In this document: piece after piece, positions 1 through 12,102 of the stretch
Numbering within the stretch: the first letter of the stretch is position 1
Layout of the letters: the number at the start of each line of letters is the position of its first letter
From: Gallibacterium genomosp. 3
GTDB lineage: Bacteria > Pseudomonadota > Gammaproteobacteria > Enterobacterales > Pasteurellaceae
Direction of reading: 5' to 3'
Assembly (NCBI RefSeq): GCF_001678475.1
Contig: NZ_JTJR01000019.1
Coordinates: 54,879-118,878, forward strand
DNA length: 64,000 nucleotides
Notes under the pieces: model-generated
Database searches by the model: none
Told to the model about the DNA's origin: nothing
What the model saw: the letters and a program-made list of their open reading frames with translations, nothing else
Position numbers and translations under genes: made by a program

Positions 1-521
1 TCGTTGACGACTTTTAACATAACTTCACGACTTGGCGCACTAATCACGCATTTCCAAATAATATCACCACTTGTAATAAAATGATAAAGATCTGGCACTT
101 GCTGCACATTCGGTCTTACCGCTAATGCACAACTCTCTGACCAGGCTTTAAATTTTTCCATATGCGGATTAAATGTTTGGAAATTCATCGCATCACGAGA
201 ATAGAGTAAGACGTGTGATCCATATTGATAAGCTAGATCTAAAATTTTTTGTGCTTTTTCTGCGGTAAGTGGATTTGCCGCTAATACCGTATCAGTTTCC
301 ATTTGGTAAAGGTAAGTTCCATTACAGCAAACTACTGGCGTATCTAAACCTAATTCGTAGTAATAAGGCTTCACTGCAGTATGATGTCTGCCTGTAACAA
401 GCACCACTTTCTTACCTTGTACTTTAGCACGCTGAATTGCCACAAGACTACTTGGTAAAATTTTTCCTTCACTATTCAGCAAGGTACCATCTAAATCGAA
501 TGCAATAACTTGATAATCCAT
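1..521 (-). CDS. ybhA: YbhA-like Cof-type HAD phosphatase, C-terminus cut by window edge
   Basis: N-terminal 173 residues of a HAD-superfamily phosphatase of the Cof/YbhA group, whose E. coli member is a pyridoxal phosphate phosphatase. Motif I is DLDGT with D9 and D11, motif II is T43 in VTGRHH, and the cap begins after CCNGTYLY at about residue 65. These stretches match E. coli YbhA better than YidA or YbiV as I remember them. The ATG at 521 follows a short purine-rich stretch. The gene lies directly downstream of the dapA terminator, so it probably has its own promoter or depends on read-through. Motifs III and IV fall outside the window, so activity cannot be judged. Confidence 0.8.
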   Translation of the reverse strand, partial: MDYQVIAFDLDGTLLNSEGKILPSSLVAIQRAKVQGKKVVLVTGRHHTAVKPYYYELGLDTPVVCCNGTYLYQMETDTVLAANPLTAEKAQKILDLAYQYGSHVLLYSRDAMNFQTFNPHMEKFKAWSESCALAVRPNVQQVPDLYHFITSGDIIWKCVISAPSREVMLKVVN

Positions 522-534
522 CTTTTCCCCTAAA

Positions 535-560
535 ACAAAAAACAGGCAGAATCGCCTGTT
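535..560 (-). terminator. Rho-independent terminator of dapA
   Basis: AACAGGC and GCCTGTT form a 7-bp stem with a 6-nt loop. On the minus strand it is followed by a T-rich run. It sits just past the dapA stop codon and before the YbhA-like gene. Confidence 0.85.
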
Positions 561-577
561 TTATCTCATAATACAAT

Positions 578-1471
578 TTATAGTAATCCCGCAATTTGTA
601 ATGCTTTAATCACTTTTGGCTGAGCCTCTTCACTCAGAGTCGTTAATGGTAAGCGTAAGGTTGGCTCATCAATTAAACCTAATTTATAGCAAGCCCATTT
701 CACTGGAATTGGATTAGATTCTACAAATAAATCATGATGTAACGCCATTAAACGTTGATTAATTTTTTCTGCTTCTTCAAAGTTACCTGCAAGTGCTAAT
801 TGGCAAATTTTAGCCATATCAGCAGCCGCTACGTTATTAGTTACAGAAATTACGCCTTCACCGCCTGCTTTCATTGAATCTAAGAAAGTCGCATCATCAC
901 CACTTAATACAATGAAATCTTCCCCAGCTAATTTTTTAATTTTTTGCACACGGCTGACATCACCTGTTGCTTCTTTAATCCCTACAATATTTGGGATTTC
1001 AGCTAAACGCCCCACTGTTTCTGGTAATAAATCGCTACCAGTACGTCCTGGCACGTTATAAAGAATTTGTGGTAAATCAGTACATTCTGCAATGGTTTTA
1101 AAGTGGAGATACATACCTTGTTGAGTTGGTTTGTTGTAATAAGGGACAACCGTTAAACAACCTGCAATACCACTACCATTTAACAGTTTTGTCATAGTTA
1201 CCGCTTCGCTAGTTGCATTCGCACCTGCACCAGCAATAACTGGAATACGACCATCGGCAAACTCAACTGTTTTTAAAATCGTTTTAATATTTTCTTCAAT
1301 ACTTAATGTTGCTGCTTCGCCACTCGTTCCCACTGAAACAATCGCAGTTGTACCCGCTTCAACATGATAATTTACTAATTTTTTTAATTGCCCATAATTG
1401 ACTTCGCCAGCGCTATCCATTGGGGTGACTAAGGCAACAATACTGCCTGAAAATAAAGGTTGTGATGACAT
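578..1471 (-). CDS. dapA: 4-hydroxy-tetrahydrodipicolinate synthase
   Basis: First committed step of the lysine and diaminopimelate pathway in the cytoplasm: condenses pyruvate with aspartate semialdehyde. The 297 residues form a TIM barrel of normal family length. Visible are the GTSGE substrate loop at 48-52, the catalytic Tyr138 in LYNVPGRTG and the Schiff-base Lys166 in VGIKEATGD. The ATG at 1471 has an AGGAG box at the right distance. It is divergent from bcp, the arrangement also known in enterobacteria, and ends at a clear terminator. Confidence 0.96.
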   Translation of the reverse strand: MSSQPLFSGSIVALVTPMDSAGEVNYGQLKKLVNYHVEAGTTAIVSVGTSGEAATLSIEENIKTILKTVEFADGRIPVIAGAGANATSEAVTMTKLLNGSGIAGCLTVVPYYNKPTQQGMYLHFKTIAECTDLPQILYNVPGRTGSDLLPETVGRLAEIPNIVGIKEATGDVSRVQKIKKLAGEDFIVLSGDDATFLDSMKAGGEGVISVTNNVAAADMAKICQLALAGNFEEAEKINQRLMALHHDLFVESNPIPVKWACYKLGLIDEPTLRLPLTTLSEEAQPKVIKALQIAGLL

Positions 1472-1565
1472 AATTACTCCTGAGATTTTTTGTTGTTGTA
1501 CTTTGCAATGTTGCTGATACAGTAAATAAAAACGATGTTTTCTAGCTTGCCAAAAATACCTTACA

Positions 1566-1597
1566 TTGCAAGCAATTTTTTTATTTTTCGTTATAAT
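1566..1597 (+). promoter_or_regulatory. Possible bcp promoter
   Basis: A perfect TATAAT lies at 1592-1597, 36 bases before the bcp ATG. The best -35-like word, TTGCAA at 1566-1571, is 20 bases away, which is longer than ideal. Only the -10 element is convincing. Confidence 0.35.
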
Positions 1598-1632
1598 TCT
1601 TTGGAAAAGTAACCATTAAGAAAGGAGAAATC

Positions 1633-2103
1633 ATGAAAACATTAACTGCCGGTGAAAAAGCCCCCAAATTTTGTCTATTAGATCAACACAACCAAACCGT
1701 TTCTTTAACCGATTTTAGCGGACAAAAAGTATTAGTCTATTTTTATCCAAAAGCATTAACTCCAGGATGTACTACCCAAGCTTGTGGTATTCGTGATACC
1801 CACGATCAATGGCAAGCATTAAACGTAAAAGTATTAGGGATTAGTCCTGATCAGCCAAATAAACTTGCCCAATTTGAACAAAAAAAAGAACTTAATTTCA
1901 CTTTACTTTCTGATCCTGATCACCAGGTTGCAGAAGCTTTTGGTGTTTGGGGCGAGAAAAAATTTATGGGTAGAACTTTTGATGGGATTCATCGCATTAG
2001 TTTCCTTATCAATGAACAGGGAATTATCGAAAAAGTCTTTGATAAGTTTAAAGCAGGTGAACATCATCAAGTGGTTTTAGATTATTTAAAAAATACTAAT
2101 TAG
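1633..2103 (+). CDS. bcp: Thiol peroxidase, BCP/PrxQ-type peroxiredoxin
   Basis: Cytoplasmic peroxiredoxin that reduces hydrogen and organic peroxides using thioredoxin-type reductants. The protein has 156 residues, the usual BCP size. The peroxidatic Cys46 is in TPGCTTQACG and a second Cys, C51, lies five residues on, as in the E. coli enzyme. FGVWGEKKFMG and GIHRISFLI are family stretches. AAGGAG sits 7 bases before the ATG. The gene ends at a strong bidirectional terminator shared with hisIE. Confidence 0.95.
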   Translation: MKTLTAGEKAPKFCLLDQHNQTVSLTDFSGQKVLVYFYPKALTPGCTTQACGIRDTHDQWQALNVKVLGISPDQPNKLAQFEQKKELNFTLLSDPDHQVAEAFGVWGEKKFMGRTFDGIHRISFLINEQGIIEKVFDKFKAGEHHQVVLDYLKNTN

Positions 2104-2117
2104 ATTCCTCAGATTGA

Positions 2118-2151
2118 AAAATGGCTTAAATACCACGATTTAAGCCATTTT
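2118..2151. terminator. Bidirectional terminator between bcp and hisIE
   Basis: A perfect 14-bp stem (AAAATGGCTTAAAT and its complement) with a 6-nt loop. T-runs lie on both strands, so it can end bcp on the plus strand and the his genes on the minus strand. Confidence 0.9.
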
Positions 2152-2166
2152 TTATTGCTAATGACG

Positions 2167-2772
2167 TTACTGATGACGTTCTTTTAATTTAGCGATCACA
2201 TCCGCCCACGTTAAATTCGCATCTTGTAGTAATACTGTTAAATGGTAGGCTAAATCTGCTGCTTCACAGATAGTTTCTTCACGATCTTTTACCGTAGCCG
2301 CTAACGCTGTTTCTACACCTTCTTCACCCACTTTTTGTGCAATGCGTTTTGTTCCTCTTGCATACAAAGAAGCTGTATAAGAACTTGCTGGATCTGCATT
2401 TTTCCGCTCATTTAATAATTTTTCTAATTTACTGAAAAAGATCCAATTTGGTGTTTCCGAAACTGCAGAAAAACAGCTATCTGTTCCTTCATGACAAGTT
2501 ACACCAACAGGATTAGCTAAAATTAGCAAAGTATCTTTATCACAATCTAATGTGTAATCTACTACATTCAAGAAATTTCCTGAGGTTTCACCTTTTGTCC
2601 ATAAACGTTGCTTAGTCCGCGAAAAGAAAGTCACTTTCTTCTCTGTCAATGTTTTTGCTAACGCCTCTTGGTTCATATAACCCAACATCAATACTTCACA
2701 AGTATCTGCATTTTGCACAATAACAGGTAGCAGATTATCTATTTTTTGCCAGTTGATTTTTTCTATTTGCAT
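2167..2772 (-). CDS. hisI: Bifunctional phosphoribosyl-AMP cyclohydrolase / phosphoribosyl-ATP pyrophosphatase
   Basis: Second and third steps of histidine synthesis: the C-terminal half hydrolyses PR-ATP and the N-terminal half opens the PR-AMP ring. The HisI half shows [18 protein letters not shown] and a Cys-rich metal site (CHEGTDSC). The HisE half shows [19 protein letters not shown] chose the ATG at 2772 by alignment with MNITKIDWQKV-type starts of relatives. ATG at 2781 and at 2796 are alternatives, and none has a good ribosome-binding site. The start overlaps the end of the inserted upstream gene, so translation is probably coupled to that gene. Last gene of the his cluster. Confidence 0.93.
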   Translation of the reverse strand: MQIEKINWQKIDNLLPVIVQNADTCEVLMLGYMNQEALAKTLTEKKVTFFSRTKQRLWTKGETSGNFLNVVDYTLDCDKDTLLILANPVGVTCHEGTDSCFSAVSETPNWIFFSKLEKLLNERKNADPASSYTASLYARGTKRIAQKVGEEGVETALAATVKDREETICEAADLAYHLTVLLQDANLTWADVIAKLKERHQ

Positions 2773-2773
2773 A

Positions 2774-3256
2774 CTAGTCATTCTTTTTTTTAACATATAT
2801 AAAACCTGTAATGCCAGTAACTATAGCGACAACAGTAAAAGCCGTTCCTTGAGCAAGTTTGCGCCAAAAGTTATTATTATCAGAATTCATATTTTCAAGA
2901 ACTTTATTAACTTGTTCCGACATTTTTATTAAAAGTTCTGCTAGCTTTATTCTTGTTTCGTCACTCTCTGCTGATTTAGCCAAAATTTCGAATGTTTGCA
3001 TCTGGCGATCTATGATATTAAAAGCTGAAGTTTGGCTGTTATTGGCTCGTTCTGCTATGTGTTTTACTCCATTAATAAATTCTTTTTGTAGTTCCACTAT
3101 ATTTGGTGCTAATTGAATAAGGAGTATTATTTCTTCTTGAGTAAGTTTTTTTTCACTTATCATTTTCTGAATTTGATCAAATTGCTCATTTGTAATAAGT
3201 TCTAGGTCATTAATTCCTAGTTTATCTTTTAATGAGTTAGTTTTTTTAGTATCCAT
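2774..3256 (-). CDS. Unknown tail-anchored membrane protein inserted in the his operon
   Basis: I do not recognise the family. The 160 residues are charged and mostly helical, with many Glu, Lys, Asn and Gln. One hydrophobic segment at about 134-152 ([17 protein letters not shown]) is followed by KKKND, the pattern of a C-terminal tail anchor with a cytoplasmic N-terminal domain. Heptad-like spacing in residues 60-125 suggests a coiled coil. The ATG at 3256 has a TAGGA box upstream. The gene lies between hisF (37-base gap) and hisIE (start codon overlaps its end), where relatives known to me have no gene. It is open over its full length and has its own ribosome-binding site, so I take it as real. 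Function unknown. Confidence 0.7.
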   Translation of the reverse strand: MDTKKTNSLKDKLGINDLELITNEQFDQIQKMISEKKLTQEEIILLIQLAPNIVELQKEFINGVKHIAERANNSQTSAFNIIDRQMQTFEILAKSAESDETRIKLAELLIKMSEQVNKVLENMNSDNNNFWRKLAQGTAFTVVAIVTGITGFIYVKKKND

Positions 3257-3292
3257 ATTGTTTTTTCCTATTTTTTCATAATAAATTAAGGG

Positions 3293-4821
<1,529 letters not shown>

Positions 4822-5316
4822 TTAACTAAGCCATAAGCGTAATTTCAGGCCCCATGGGCTACTCAGCCCTGTCGTAGTATGAACAATTTTGCCATTTTTA
4901 ATAATGATAATGCTTGGAGTAACCTGAATTTGCCATTGTGCGGAAAGCTCACCTTGTGGATCATTTACCGTTAAAAAATCATATTTATGCTGCCGTAAAT
5001 AGTCTTGTACCACCTGATTATCCCCAGATTTTAATGCCACACTAATGACTTGTACGCCATCATTAGCAAGGCTTGCAATACTTGGTGAAGTAAATTGACA
5101 AATATGACACCAACTCCCCCAAAAATAGAGTAGTATTGGTTTTTCATGACTTAATTCTGCTAGCTGAAATTTTTCACCATTTAGTGCAACCAACATCTGG
5201 TGTAAGGCATTTTCAGGAGCGTTAGGTCTCCGCCAATAATCAATAGCAAAAGATATAACACCAAATAACAAGGCGAAAATGAATAGATTTTTTATTGCAC
5301 TTTTGATTTTTTTCAT
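4822..5316 (-). CDS. Membrane-anchored thioredoxin-like protein (TlpA/ScsD type) within the his operon
   Basis: A 164-residue thiol-disulfide protein with one N-terminal membrane segment (about 10-26) and a periplasmic thioredoxin domain. The active site is WCHIC with C70 and C73, and the cis-Pro loop is VTPSIIII near residue 132. It resembles the ScsD/TlpA group, which reduces or oxidises periplasmic proteins. The donor cannot be told from sequence. Its ATG overlaps the hisH stop by one base (TAATG), so it is made from the his mRNA, although no link to histidine synthesis is apparent. Confident on fold, not on exact role. Confidence 0.85.
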   Translation of the reverse strand: MKKIKSAIKNLFIFALLFGVISFAIDYWRRPNAPENALHQMLVALNGEKFQLAELSHEKPILLYFWGSWCHICQFTSPSIASLANDGVQVISVALKSGDNQVVQDYLRQHKYDFLTVNDPQGELSAQWQIQVTPSIIIIKNGKIVHTTTGLSSPWGLKLRLWLS

Positions 5317-5918
5317 TACAGATTTTCCACAAAATTTCGCAATAACTGCGAGCCTACCTTGCCAGAGCGTTCGGGATGAAATTGTACACCATAAAAATTT
5401 TCTTTACGCAATGCCGCAGAAAATGGTACAGAATAATCGCAGGTAGCAATGGTATGCTCATTTGGTAGCACTGCAAAGCTATGCACAAAATAGAAGTAGC
5501 TATTGACTGGAATATCCGAAAAGAGCGGTTCATTTTCAGCAAATTTTACTTGGTTCCAACCCATATGTGGCAAGGGTAATCCTTTATCAGGCAGTTTCTC
5601 TGTTTTTCCCGACATAACGCCTAATGTTGCTACATCGCCCTCTTGAGAAAATTGAGCCAATAGTTGCATTCCTAAACAGATGCCGAGGACTGGCTGTGTA
5701 AGCTGTTTAATTGTGTCAATTAAATTTCGATTGTCTAAGTTGAGCATCGCAGCCTTAGCGGTTCCTACTCCTGGTAGCAATAATTTATCCGCTTGCTTAA
5801 TTTGATTAAGATCTTGGCTAATCTCTGCTTTATATCCTAGGCGTTCAAATGCAAATTTTACAGAGGATAGATTGGCACAACCTGTGTCGATGATGATAAT
5901 ATTTGTCATTTTATTCAC
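5316..5918 (-). CDS. hisH: Imidazole glycerol phosphate synthase, glutaminase subunit HisH
   Basis: Class I glutamine amidotransferase that supplies ammonia to HisF. The nucleophile is Cys81 in GICLGMQ and the His-Glu pair is in QFHPERSG near residue 181. [10 protein letters not shown] is the oxyanion-side loop. Two starts are possible: GTG at 5918, with AAGGA four bases upstream, or ATG at 5909, which is 13 bases from that box. I favour the GTG weakly. It lies between the inserted DUF817 gene and the thioredoxin gene. Confidence 0.95.
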   Translation of the reverse strand: MNKMTNIIIIDTGCANLSSVKFAFERLGYKAEISQDLNQIKQADKLLLPGVGTAKAAMLNLDNRNLIDTIKQLTQPVLGICLGMQLLAQFSQEGDVATLGVMSGKTEKLPDKGLPLPHMGWNQVKFAENEPLFSDIPVNSYFYFVHSFAVLPNEHTIATCDYSVPFSAALRKENFYGVQFHPERSGKVGSQLLRNFVENL

Positions 5919-5972
5919 TATTTCCTTTATTTTTTGTTACAAGTAATTCGACTGTCATAAAATTTTTCCAAA

Positions 5973-6818
5973 TCAATCCCTTGAAACATGAATTGTATGT
6001 TTTATATGTTTTAAATTTGCCACAATGGTAAATGTCATCACAATTAACAGCGACCACGCTCCCCACTTCCCTAAATAAACGGTTGTCCAAGCAGAAATTT
6101 GATGAGGATACTGCCAAATACCAATAAAAGTACCAATATTTTCTGCTAACCAAATAAAAAAGCCGATTAATGCAAATGCCAATAACAAGGGCATTTTTCG
6201 TTTACGATCATAAGGTGTAAAATAAACGTAAGTACGTGCGTAAAGCCCCATTGCAAAGGCGGCTAAATACCAACGATAATCATCAATATAATGATGAGTG
6301 AAAAAGTTTAAATAAATTAGTATTGCCACTGAAGTAGAAAGCCAATATGGTGGATGCCTTTTAATTTTTAAATCAAATAACCGCCACGCTTGAATAATAT
6401 AACTACCGACAGCAGCATACATAAATCCTGCAAATAATGGCACGCCTGCTATTTTAGTATACGCAAAATCAGGATAAGCCCACGATTGAATGCTACTTGA
6501 TGTTTTAAAATATTCCAAAATAAAACCAACAAAATGAAATAAGGTAATGGATTTTATTTCATCTAGGGTTTCTAATTTTGCCCAAAACATAATGCCTTGT
6601 AGAATCAAAGCTAAAATAAATAAAACATCATAACGTGGAATGCCCCATATCCCTGATTTAGGAACAATAAAAATGGTAATAAAAAATAATCCAGCAAACA
6701 GGCAAGATCTTGCTTCCTTTAAACCAAAAAATAAAAATTCTCTGGTAAAACGTTTTATGCTATTAAGTTGAGTGTTTGGCTTATGGTAAATAAGCCAATT
6801 ATCTAATTTATTTAACAT
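5973..6818 (-). CDS. DUF817 family integral membrane protein
   Basis: About 281 residues with eight or so hydrophobic segments, conserved Trp/His/Tyr-rich loops (FVGFILEYFKT, WAYPDFAY, HHYIDDYRWYLA) and AENIGTFIG near the end. I recognise this as the DUF817 family, which includes B. subtilis YoaT. Function is not known. The ATG at 6818 is chosen because the upstream extension would need a TTG at 6860 and adds a polar, unconserved stretch. Neither start has a strong ribosome-binding site. It is inserted between hisB and hisH on the same strand, with a 54-base gap to hisH and about 115 bases to hisB. Confidence 0.8.
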   Translation of the reverse strand: MLNKLDNWLIYHKPNTQLNSIKRFTREFLFFGLKEARSCLFAGLFFITIFIVPKSGIWGIPRYDVLFILALILQGIMFWAKLETLDEIKSITLFHFVGFILEYFKTSSSIQSWAYPDFAYTKIAGVPLFAGFMYAAVGSYIIQAWRLFDLKIKRHPPYWLSTSVAILIYLNFFTHHYIDDYRWYLAAFAMGLYARTYVYFTPYDRKRKMPLLLAFALIGFFIWLAENIGTFIGIWQYPHQISAWTTVYLGKWGAWSLLIVMTFTIVANLKHIKHTIHVSRD

Positions 6819-6933
6819 TTTTATTTTTAACCATCTTATTGCGATAATACTTATCTTCAAACATATTTATATAACAAGAGGTTACCTTTCCAAAAAAATT
6901 TGCAAAAAACAACCGTACTTTTGTTTTGTAAGA

Positions 6934-8031
6934 CTACAACACCCCCTTACTACTTGGCAGCTCATTTCCTTCAATACGAATCGCTTGTCTTAGTGTGCGT
7001 CCAAATACTTTAAATAGGCTTTCGATTTTGTGGTGATCGTTGTTGCCTTGTGTCGCAAGGTGTAAGGTTGCTAACATAGTAAAAGCGATAGATTGGAAAA
7101 AATGCTCGGTCAGTTCTGTGCTGAAATCACCGATTTTATCTCGTTTGAAATCGGCTTTAAATTTGATAAACGGTCGCCCAGAAAGATCCATTGCACATTC
7201 TGCTTTGCATTCGTCCATTGGCAAGACAAAACCAAAACGAGCGATACCTCGTTTATCACCAATTGCCTGTTTTAATGCCGTGCCGAGTGCCAGTGCGGTG
7301 TCTTCTACAGTGTGGTGTTCGTCAATCCAGAGATCACCTTTACAGTGGATATTCATACGGAAACCACCGTGTGTGGCAATTTGGTCGAGCATATGATCGA
7401 AAAAGCCCACGCCAGTATTAATTTGATTTACGCCCGTTTCATCAAGCCACACTTGAACTTTAATGTCAGTTTCTTTGGTTTTGCGCTCTACTTCAGCATA
7501 GCGTGGTGTGCGGTCGCCAATGTTGGTGACTGCTTGCCCTAATAATTTTTCGGTGATCAGCTCCCAATTTAATTTTTCTGGGTGATATTGCAAAGCTTGA
7601 ATACCTAAATTTTGGGCAAGTTCAACATCAGTTGCACGGTCGCCAATCACAAAACTTGTTGCAGGATCAAACAGCTGTCGGCTGATATATTTTTCTAATA
7701 ATTTCACTTTCGGCTTGCGGCACTCACAGCCATCTTCTGGTTTATGTGGACAAATTAAAACATCATCAAATTGAATGCCTTGTGAGTTAAAAATCTGCAT
7801 CATTGCATTGTGTGGTTTATCAAAACTTTCTTGCGGAAAAGATGCCGTACCCAAACCATCTTGGTTACTCACCATCACCAAACGATAGCCCGCTTGTTGT
7901 AGTTTTAATAGTGCTGGGATCACCTTAGCTTCAAGTTTTAATTTTTCTAGACTATCAATTTGAAAATCTGTTTTTGGTTCGTCAATTAATGTGCCATCAC
8001 GGTCGATAAAAAGAATGGATTGTTGTGTCAT
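6934..8031 (-). CDS. hisB: Bifunctional histidinol-phosphatase / imidazoleglycerol-phosphate dehydratase
   Basis: The N-terminal HAD domain is histidinol-phosphate phosphatase: DRDGT with D10 and D12 and a zinc loop [15 protein letters not shown] near residue 95. The C-terminal domain is IGP dehydratase with manganese motifs [14 protein letters not shown] and [11 protein letters not shown]. 365 residues, the fused form typical of enteric and Pasteurellaceae genomes. AAGGA lies 8 bases before the ATG. In its usual place just after hisC there is instead an oppositely oriented transporter gene, so hisB probably needs its own promoter in 8032-8192. Confidence 0.97.
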   Translation of the reverse strand: MTQQSILFIDRDGTLIDEPKTDFQIDSLEKLKLEAKVIPALLKLQQAGYRLVMVSNQDGLGTASFPQESFDKPHNAMMQIFNSQGIQFDDVLICPHKPEDGCECRKPKVKLLEKYISRQLFDPATSFVIGDRATDVELAQNLGIQALQYHPEKLNWELITEKLLGQAVTNIGDRTPRYAEVERKTKETDIKVQVWLDETGVNQINTGVGFFDHMLDQIATHGGFRMNIHCKGDLWIDEHHTVEDTALALGTALKQAIGDKRGIARFGFVLPMDECKAECAMDLSGRPFIKFKADFKRDKIGDFSTELTEHFFQSIAFTMLATLHLATQGNNDHHKIESLFKVFGRTLRQAIRIEGNELPSSKGVL

Positions 8032-8192
8032 TTTATTTTTCCTTATAAATAATTTTCTGTACTAATTGCTCAAAAAATAATGTTTTTTGCAAGTTTTATA
8101 TTTACTTAAAATGCAAATTTTAAGCGTGATTTAAATTTGTTATTTAGTATAAAATATAGCGCTATCAATTATTAACCTATCAAGGAAATAAA

Positions 8193-8525
8193 ATGAACGC
8201 TTGGATTTTGTTACTTTTAGCTATTTCTGCTGAGGTACTCGGTACTACAATGTTAAAACAGAGCGATGGCTTTACCAAACTACCCTCTACATTCGTTGGG
8301 ATTATTAGTTTTGGAGTCGCACTCTATTTAGTCTCTATCGTATTTAAAACTCTCCCTGTTGGTATTACTTATGCTGTTTGGTCAGGAGTTGGAATTGTTC
8401 TTACTGCCCTTATCGCATTTCTCATTTTTGGTCAGAAACCTGATTTTGCTGGTTTCATCGGTATGGCAATGATTATCGGGGGCGTACTTGTAATCAATCT
8501 TTTTTCCTCAACCTCAGGGCATTAA
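8193..8525 (+). CDS. Small multidrug resistance (EmrE-like) transporter
   Basis: 110 residues and four membrane helices, the exact plan of SMR dimeric proton antiporters that export quaternary ammonium compounds and other cations. The essential Glu14 is in SAEVLGTTMLK and Trp63 is in GITYAVWSGVGIV. The C-terminus GVLVINLFS matches EmrE closely, more than the guanidinium exporter SugE/Gdx group. AAGGA precedes the ATG. It lies antisense between hisC and hisB, with no terminator visible between its end and the end of hisC (27 bases). Confidence 0.9.
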   Translation: MNAWILLLLAISAEVLGTTMLKQSDGFTKLPSTFVGIISFGVALYLVSIVFKTLPVGITYAVWSGVGIVLTALIAFLIFGQKPDFAGFIGMAMIIGGVLVINLFSSTSGH

Positions 8526-8552
8526 TTTTTCTCTTAGCTATTTATTCAATAT

Positions 8553-9775
<1,223 letters not shown>

Positions 9776-9884
9776 TTGTTTATCCTTAATTAAAAACCGC
9801 TAGTTACACTACTGGATTACACAAAAAAATGCAATAGCTTTTCTCGGGAAATTTTTTAATTACAATAAAAAGCAAATTTTTCTA

Positions 9885-10532
9885 TTACACCGCCCGATCT
9901 GTATAAAGCTCAACTCCAGTCATTAACGACATTTTTTGTACATAAGCTGCAACTTTATTTGGAAATTCAATTCCTTTAACAATCGTTAAATTACGTAAAA
10001 TTGGGAATAACACAATATCTTCAATAGCTAATTCACCCGAACTCGCTTTTGGACTCACAATCAGATCATTTAACTCTAAAAGATCTTGATTAATTCTAGC
10101 GAGATACTCTGGTGTTTGTGCAAGGTTTTCAGCAAAACTACCAATTACCTTACTTTTTTTCATCGTGAAATACTCTACTGACTCAGGCATTTCAAACTCT
10201 TTTAAACCAATTTGCGTAAAACGTGGTAAAACCAAATGATTATGGTAACTTGAAACCTTCTTCAGCCATTGATCAACTTCTTCACGCACTAACTCTTTTA
10301 AGCAAGGTTCACCAAACTTTTTATCCACATAACGTACAATATCCAGGCTTTCTGGCATTACCATACCTTCACTATCTGCTAAGATGGGAACGACTTTTTT
10401 ACCTACTAATTTCATTGGTGTTTCATCGTGATGATTGGCTAATACAATCACATCAACTGGAATATTTTTGAGTCCAAAAATCATTCTTGCCCGCACACAA
10501 TATGGACAATGTTCATAAGTATAAAGTCTCAT
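9885..10532 (-). CDS. grxB: Glutaredoxin 2
   Basis: Atypical GST-like glutaredoxin of 215 residues. The N-terminal thioredoxin-fold domain has the CPYC active site at C9-C12 and VPIL cis-Pro. A helical C-terminal domain follows. It reduces glutathione mixed disulfides in the cytoplasm. The open frame extends to 10616, but that part overlaps the glnA terminator. The ATG at 10532 has GGGGAG seven bases away and begins the conserved MRLYTYEHCPYC. Confidence 0.93.
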   Translation of the reverse strand: MRLYTYEHCPYCVRARMIFGLKNIPVDVIVLANHHDETPMKLVGKKVVPILADSEGMVMPESLDIVRYVDKKFGEPCLKELVREEVDQWLKKVSSYHNHLVLPRFTQIGLKEFEMPESVEYFTMKKSKVIGSFAENLAQTPEYLARINQDLLELNDLIVSPKASSGELAIEDIVLFPILRNLTIVKGIEFPNKVAAYVQKMSLMTGVELYTDRAV

Positions 10533-10619
10533 CATTTGCTCCCCATTTGAGTTAAATCCATCACTATTCTTCAATAAAATCCTCATTTGATCAAGTTTCA
10601 TACTTGCCATTATCACAAA

Positions 10620-10651
10620 TAAAAAACCCCATAAGTTTTACCCTATGAGGT
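10620..10651 (-). terminator. glnA terminator
   Basis: On the minus strand ACCTCATA pairs with TATGGGGT (one G-U pair) and is followed by a run of six T. Located 30 bases after the glnA stop. Confidence 0.8.
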
Positions 10652-10680
10652 CTTTTCAATTTATTTGTTAAACCAACCTA

Positions 10681-12102
10681 TTAGAGTGAGTAATATAATT
10701 CAAACTCTGCTGGGTGTGGTAATAAGCGTACACGATCAACTTCTTTGTTTTTCAATTCAATGTATGCTTCAATGAAATCATTGCTGAATACACCACCACG
10801 AGTTAAGAATTCGTGATCTGCAGCTAATGCTGCAAGTGCTTCATCTAATGAACCTGCTACTGTTGGGATCTCTTTTAACTCTTCAGGCGGTAAGTCATAG
10901 AGGTTTTTATCCATTGCATCACCCGGGTGAATCTTATTGATAATACCGTCTAAACCTGCCATGAGAAGTGCAGAGAATGCTAAGTATGGGTTCGCACCCG
11001 GATCTGGGAAACGCACTTCAATACGACGTGCTTTCGGGCTAGATACAGTTGGGATACGAATTGATGCAGAACGGTTACTTGCTGAGTAAGCTAATAATAC
11101 TGGTGCTTCATATCCTGGTACTAAACGTTTATAAGAGTTAGTTGTTGGGTTAGTAAACGCATTTAACGCTTTAGCGTGTTTAATTACCCCACCAATGAAG
11201 TAAAGTGATAATTCAGATAATCCAGCATATTTATCACCTGCGAATAAGTTCACACCATCTTTACCTAAAGAAATGTGGCAGTGCATACCTGAACCGTTAT
11301 CACCGAATAATGGTTTTGGCATAAAGCACGCTGTTTTACCATGTTCAAACGCAACGCTATGTACTACATATTTATAAATTTGAGTTTCGTCAGCTTTTAA
11401 AGTTAATGTGTTAAAACGGCAAGCAATTTCGTTTTGACCAGCAGTTGCCACTTCATGGTGGTGCGCTTCAATCACAAGGCCCATATCTTCCATGACTAAA
11501 CACATTTCAGAACGTAAATCTTGTGATGAATCGACTGGAGGAACTGGGAAATAACCGCCTTTGGTTGCAGGGCGGTGTCCTTTGTTACCACCTTCATATT
11601 CTTTATCTGTATTCCAGCTCGCTTCAATATCATCAATTTGATAGAAAGAACCAGACATACCAGTTTTGAAACGTACATCATCAAACAAGAAGAATTCTGG
11701 TTCAGGACCAACTAATACACTGTCAGCAATACCAGATGCTTTTAGATATTCTTCTGCACGGATTGCAATTGAACGTGGGTCACGATCATAACCTTGCATA
11801 GTAGTTGGTTCATAAACATTACAACGAATTGACAATGTTGGTACGCTGAAGAATGGATCGACCAATGCACTTTCAGGGATTGGCATTAAAACCATGTCTG
11901 ATTTATTAATTGTTTTCCAACCTGCGATAGAAGAACCATCAAACATTTTACCGTCTTCAAAGAAATCTTCATCTACTGCGCTTACTGGTACAGAAACGTG
12001 TTGTTCTTTACCTCTAATATCAGTAAAACGAAGATCAACAAAACGGATACCGTGTTCTTCAATAAGTTCGAAAACTTTATCAATTGCTTGTGTGTTTGCC
12101 AT
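10681..12102 (-). CDS. glnA: Glutamine synthetase, type I
   Basis: Makes glutamine from glutamate, ammonia and ATP as a cytoplasmic dodecamer. 473 residues, close to the enteric 469. Visible are MFDGSSI, the [11 protein letters not shown] metal site, the flexible-loop region and NLYDLPPEE. The Tyr of this last motif (about 401) is the adenylylation target of GlnE, which is also encoded in this window. The ATG at 12102 has AGAGGA at good spacing. A TTG six bases upstream is unlikely to be used. Divergent from typA, as in enteric bacteria. Confidence 0.97.
   Translation of the reverse strand: MANTQAIDKVFELIEEHGIRFVDLRFTDIRGKEQHVSVPVSAVDEDFFEDGKMFDGSSIAGWKTINKSDMVLMPIPESALVDPFFSVPTLSIRCNVYEPTTMQGYDRDPRSIAIRAEEYLKASGIADSVLVGPEPEFFLFDDVRFKTGMSGSFYQIDDIEASWNTDKEYEGGNKGHRPATKGGYFPVPPVDSSQDLRSEMCLVMEDMGLVIEAHHHEVATAGQNEIACRFNTLTLKADETQIYKYVVHSVAFEHGKTACFMPKPLFGDNGSGMHCHISLGKDGVNLFAGDKYAGLSELSLYFIGGVIKHAKALNAFTNPTTNSYKRLVPGYEAPVLLAYSASNRSASIRIPTVSSPKARRIEVRFPDPGANPYLAFSALLMAGLDGIINKIHPGDAMDKNLYDLPPEELKEIPTVAGSLDEALAALAADHEFLTRGGVFSNDFIEAYIELKNKEVDRVRLLPHPAEFELYYSL

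Noticed and set aside
5911..6153. 80-residue open frame overlapping the end of the DUF817 gene and start of hisH
   Set aside because: Out of frame with both, Cys/Phe/Tyr-rich, no ribosome-binding site.
10533..10616. N-terminal extension of grxB
   Set aside because: Overlaps the glnA terminator zone; the conserved glutaredoxin 2 start with GGGGAG box is at 10532.
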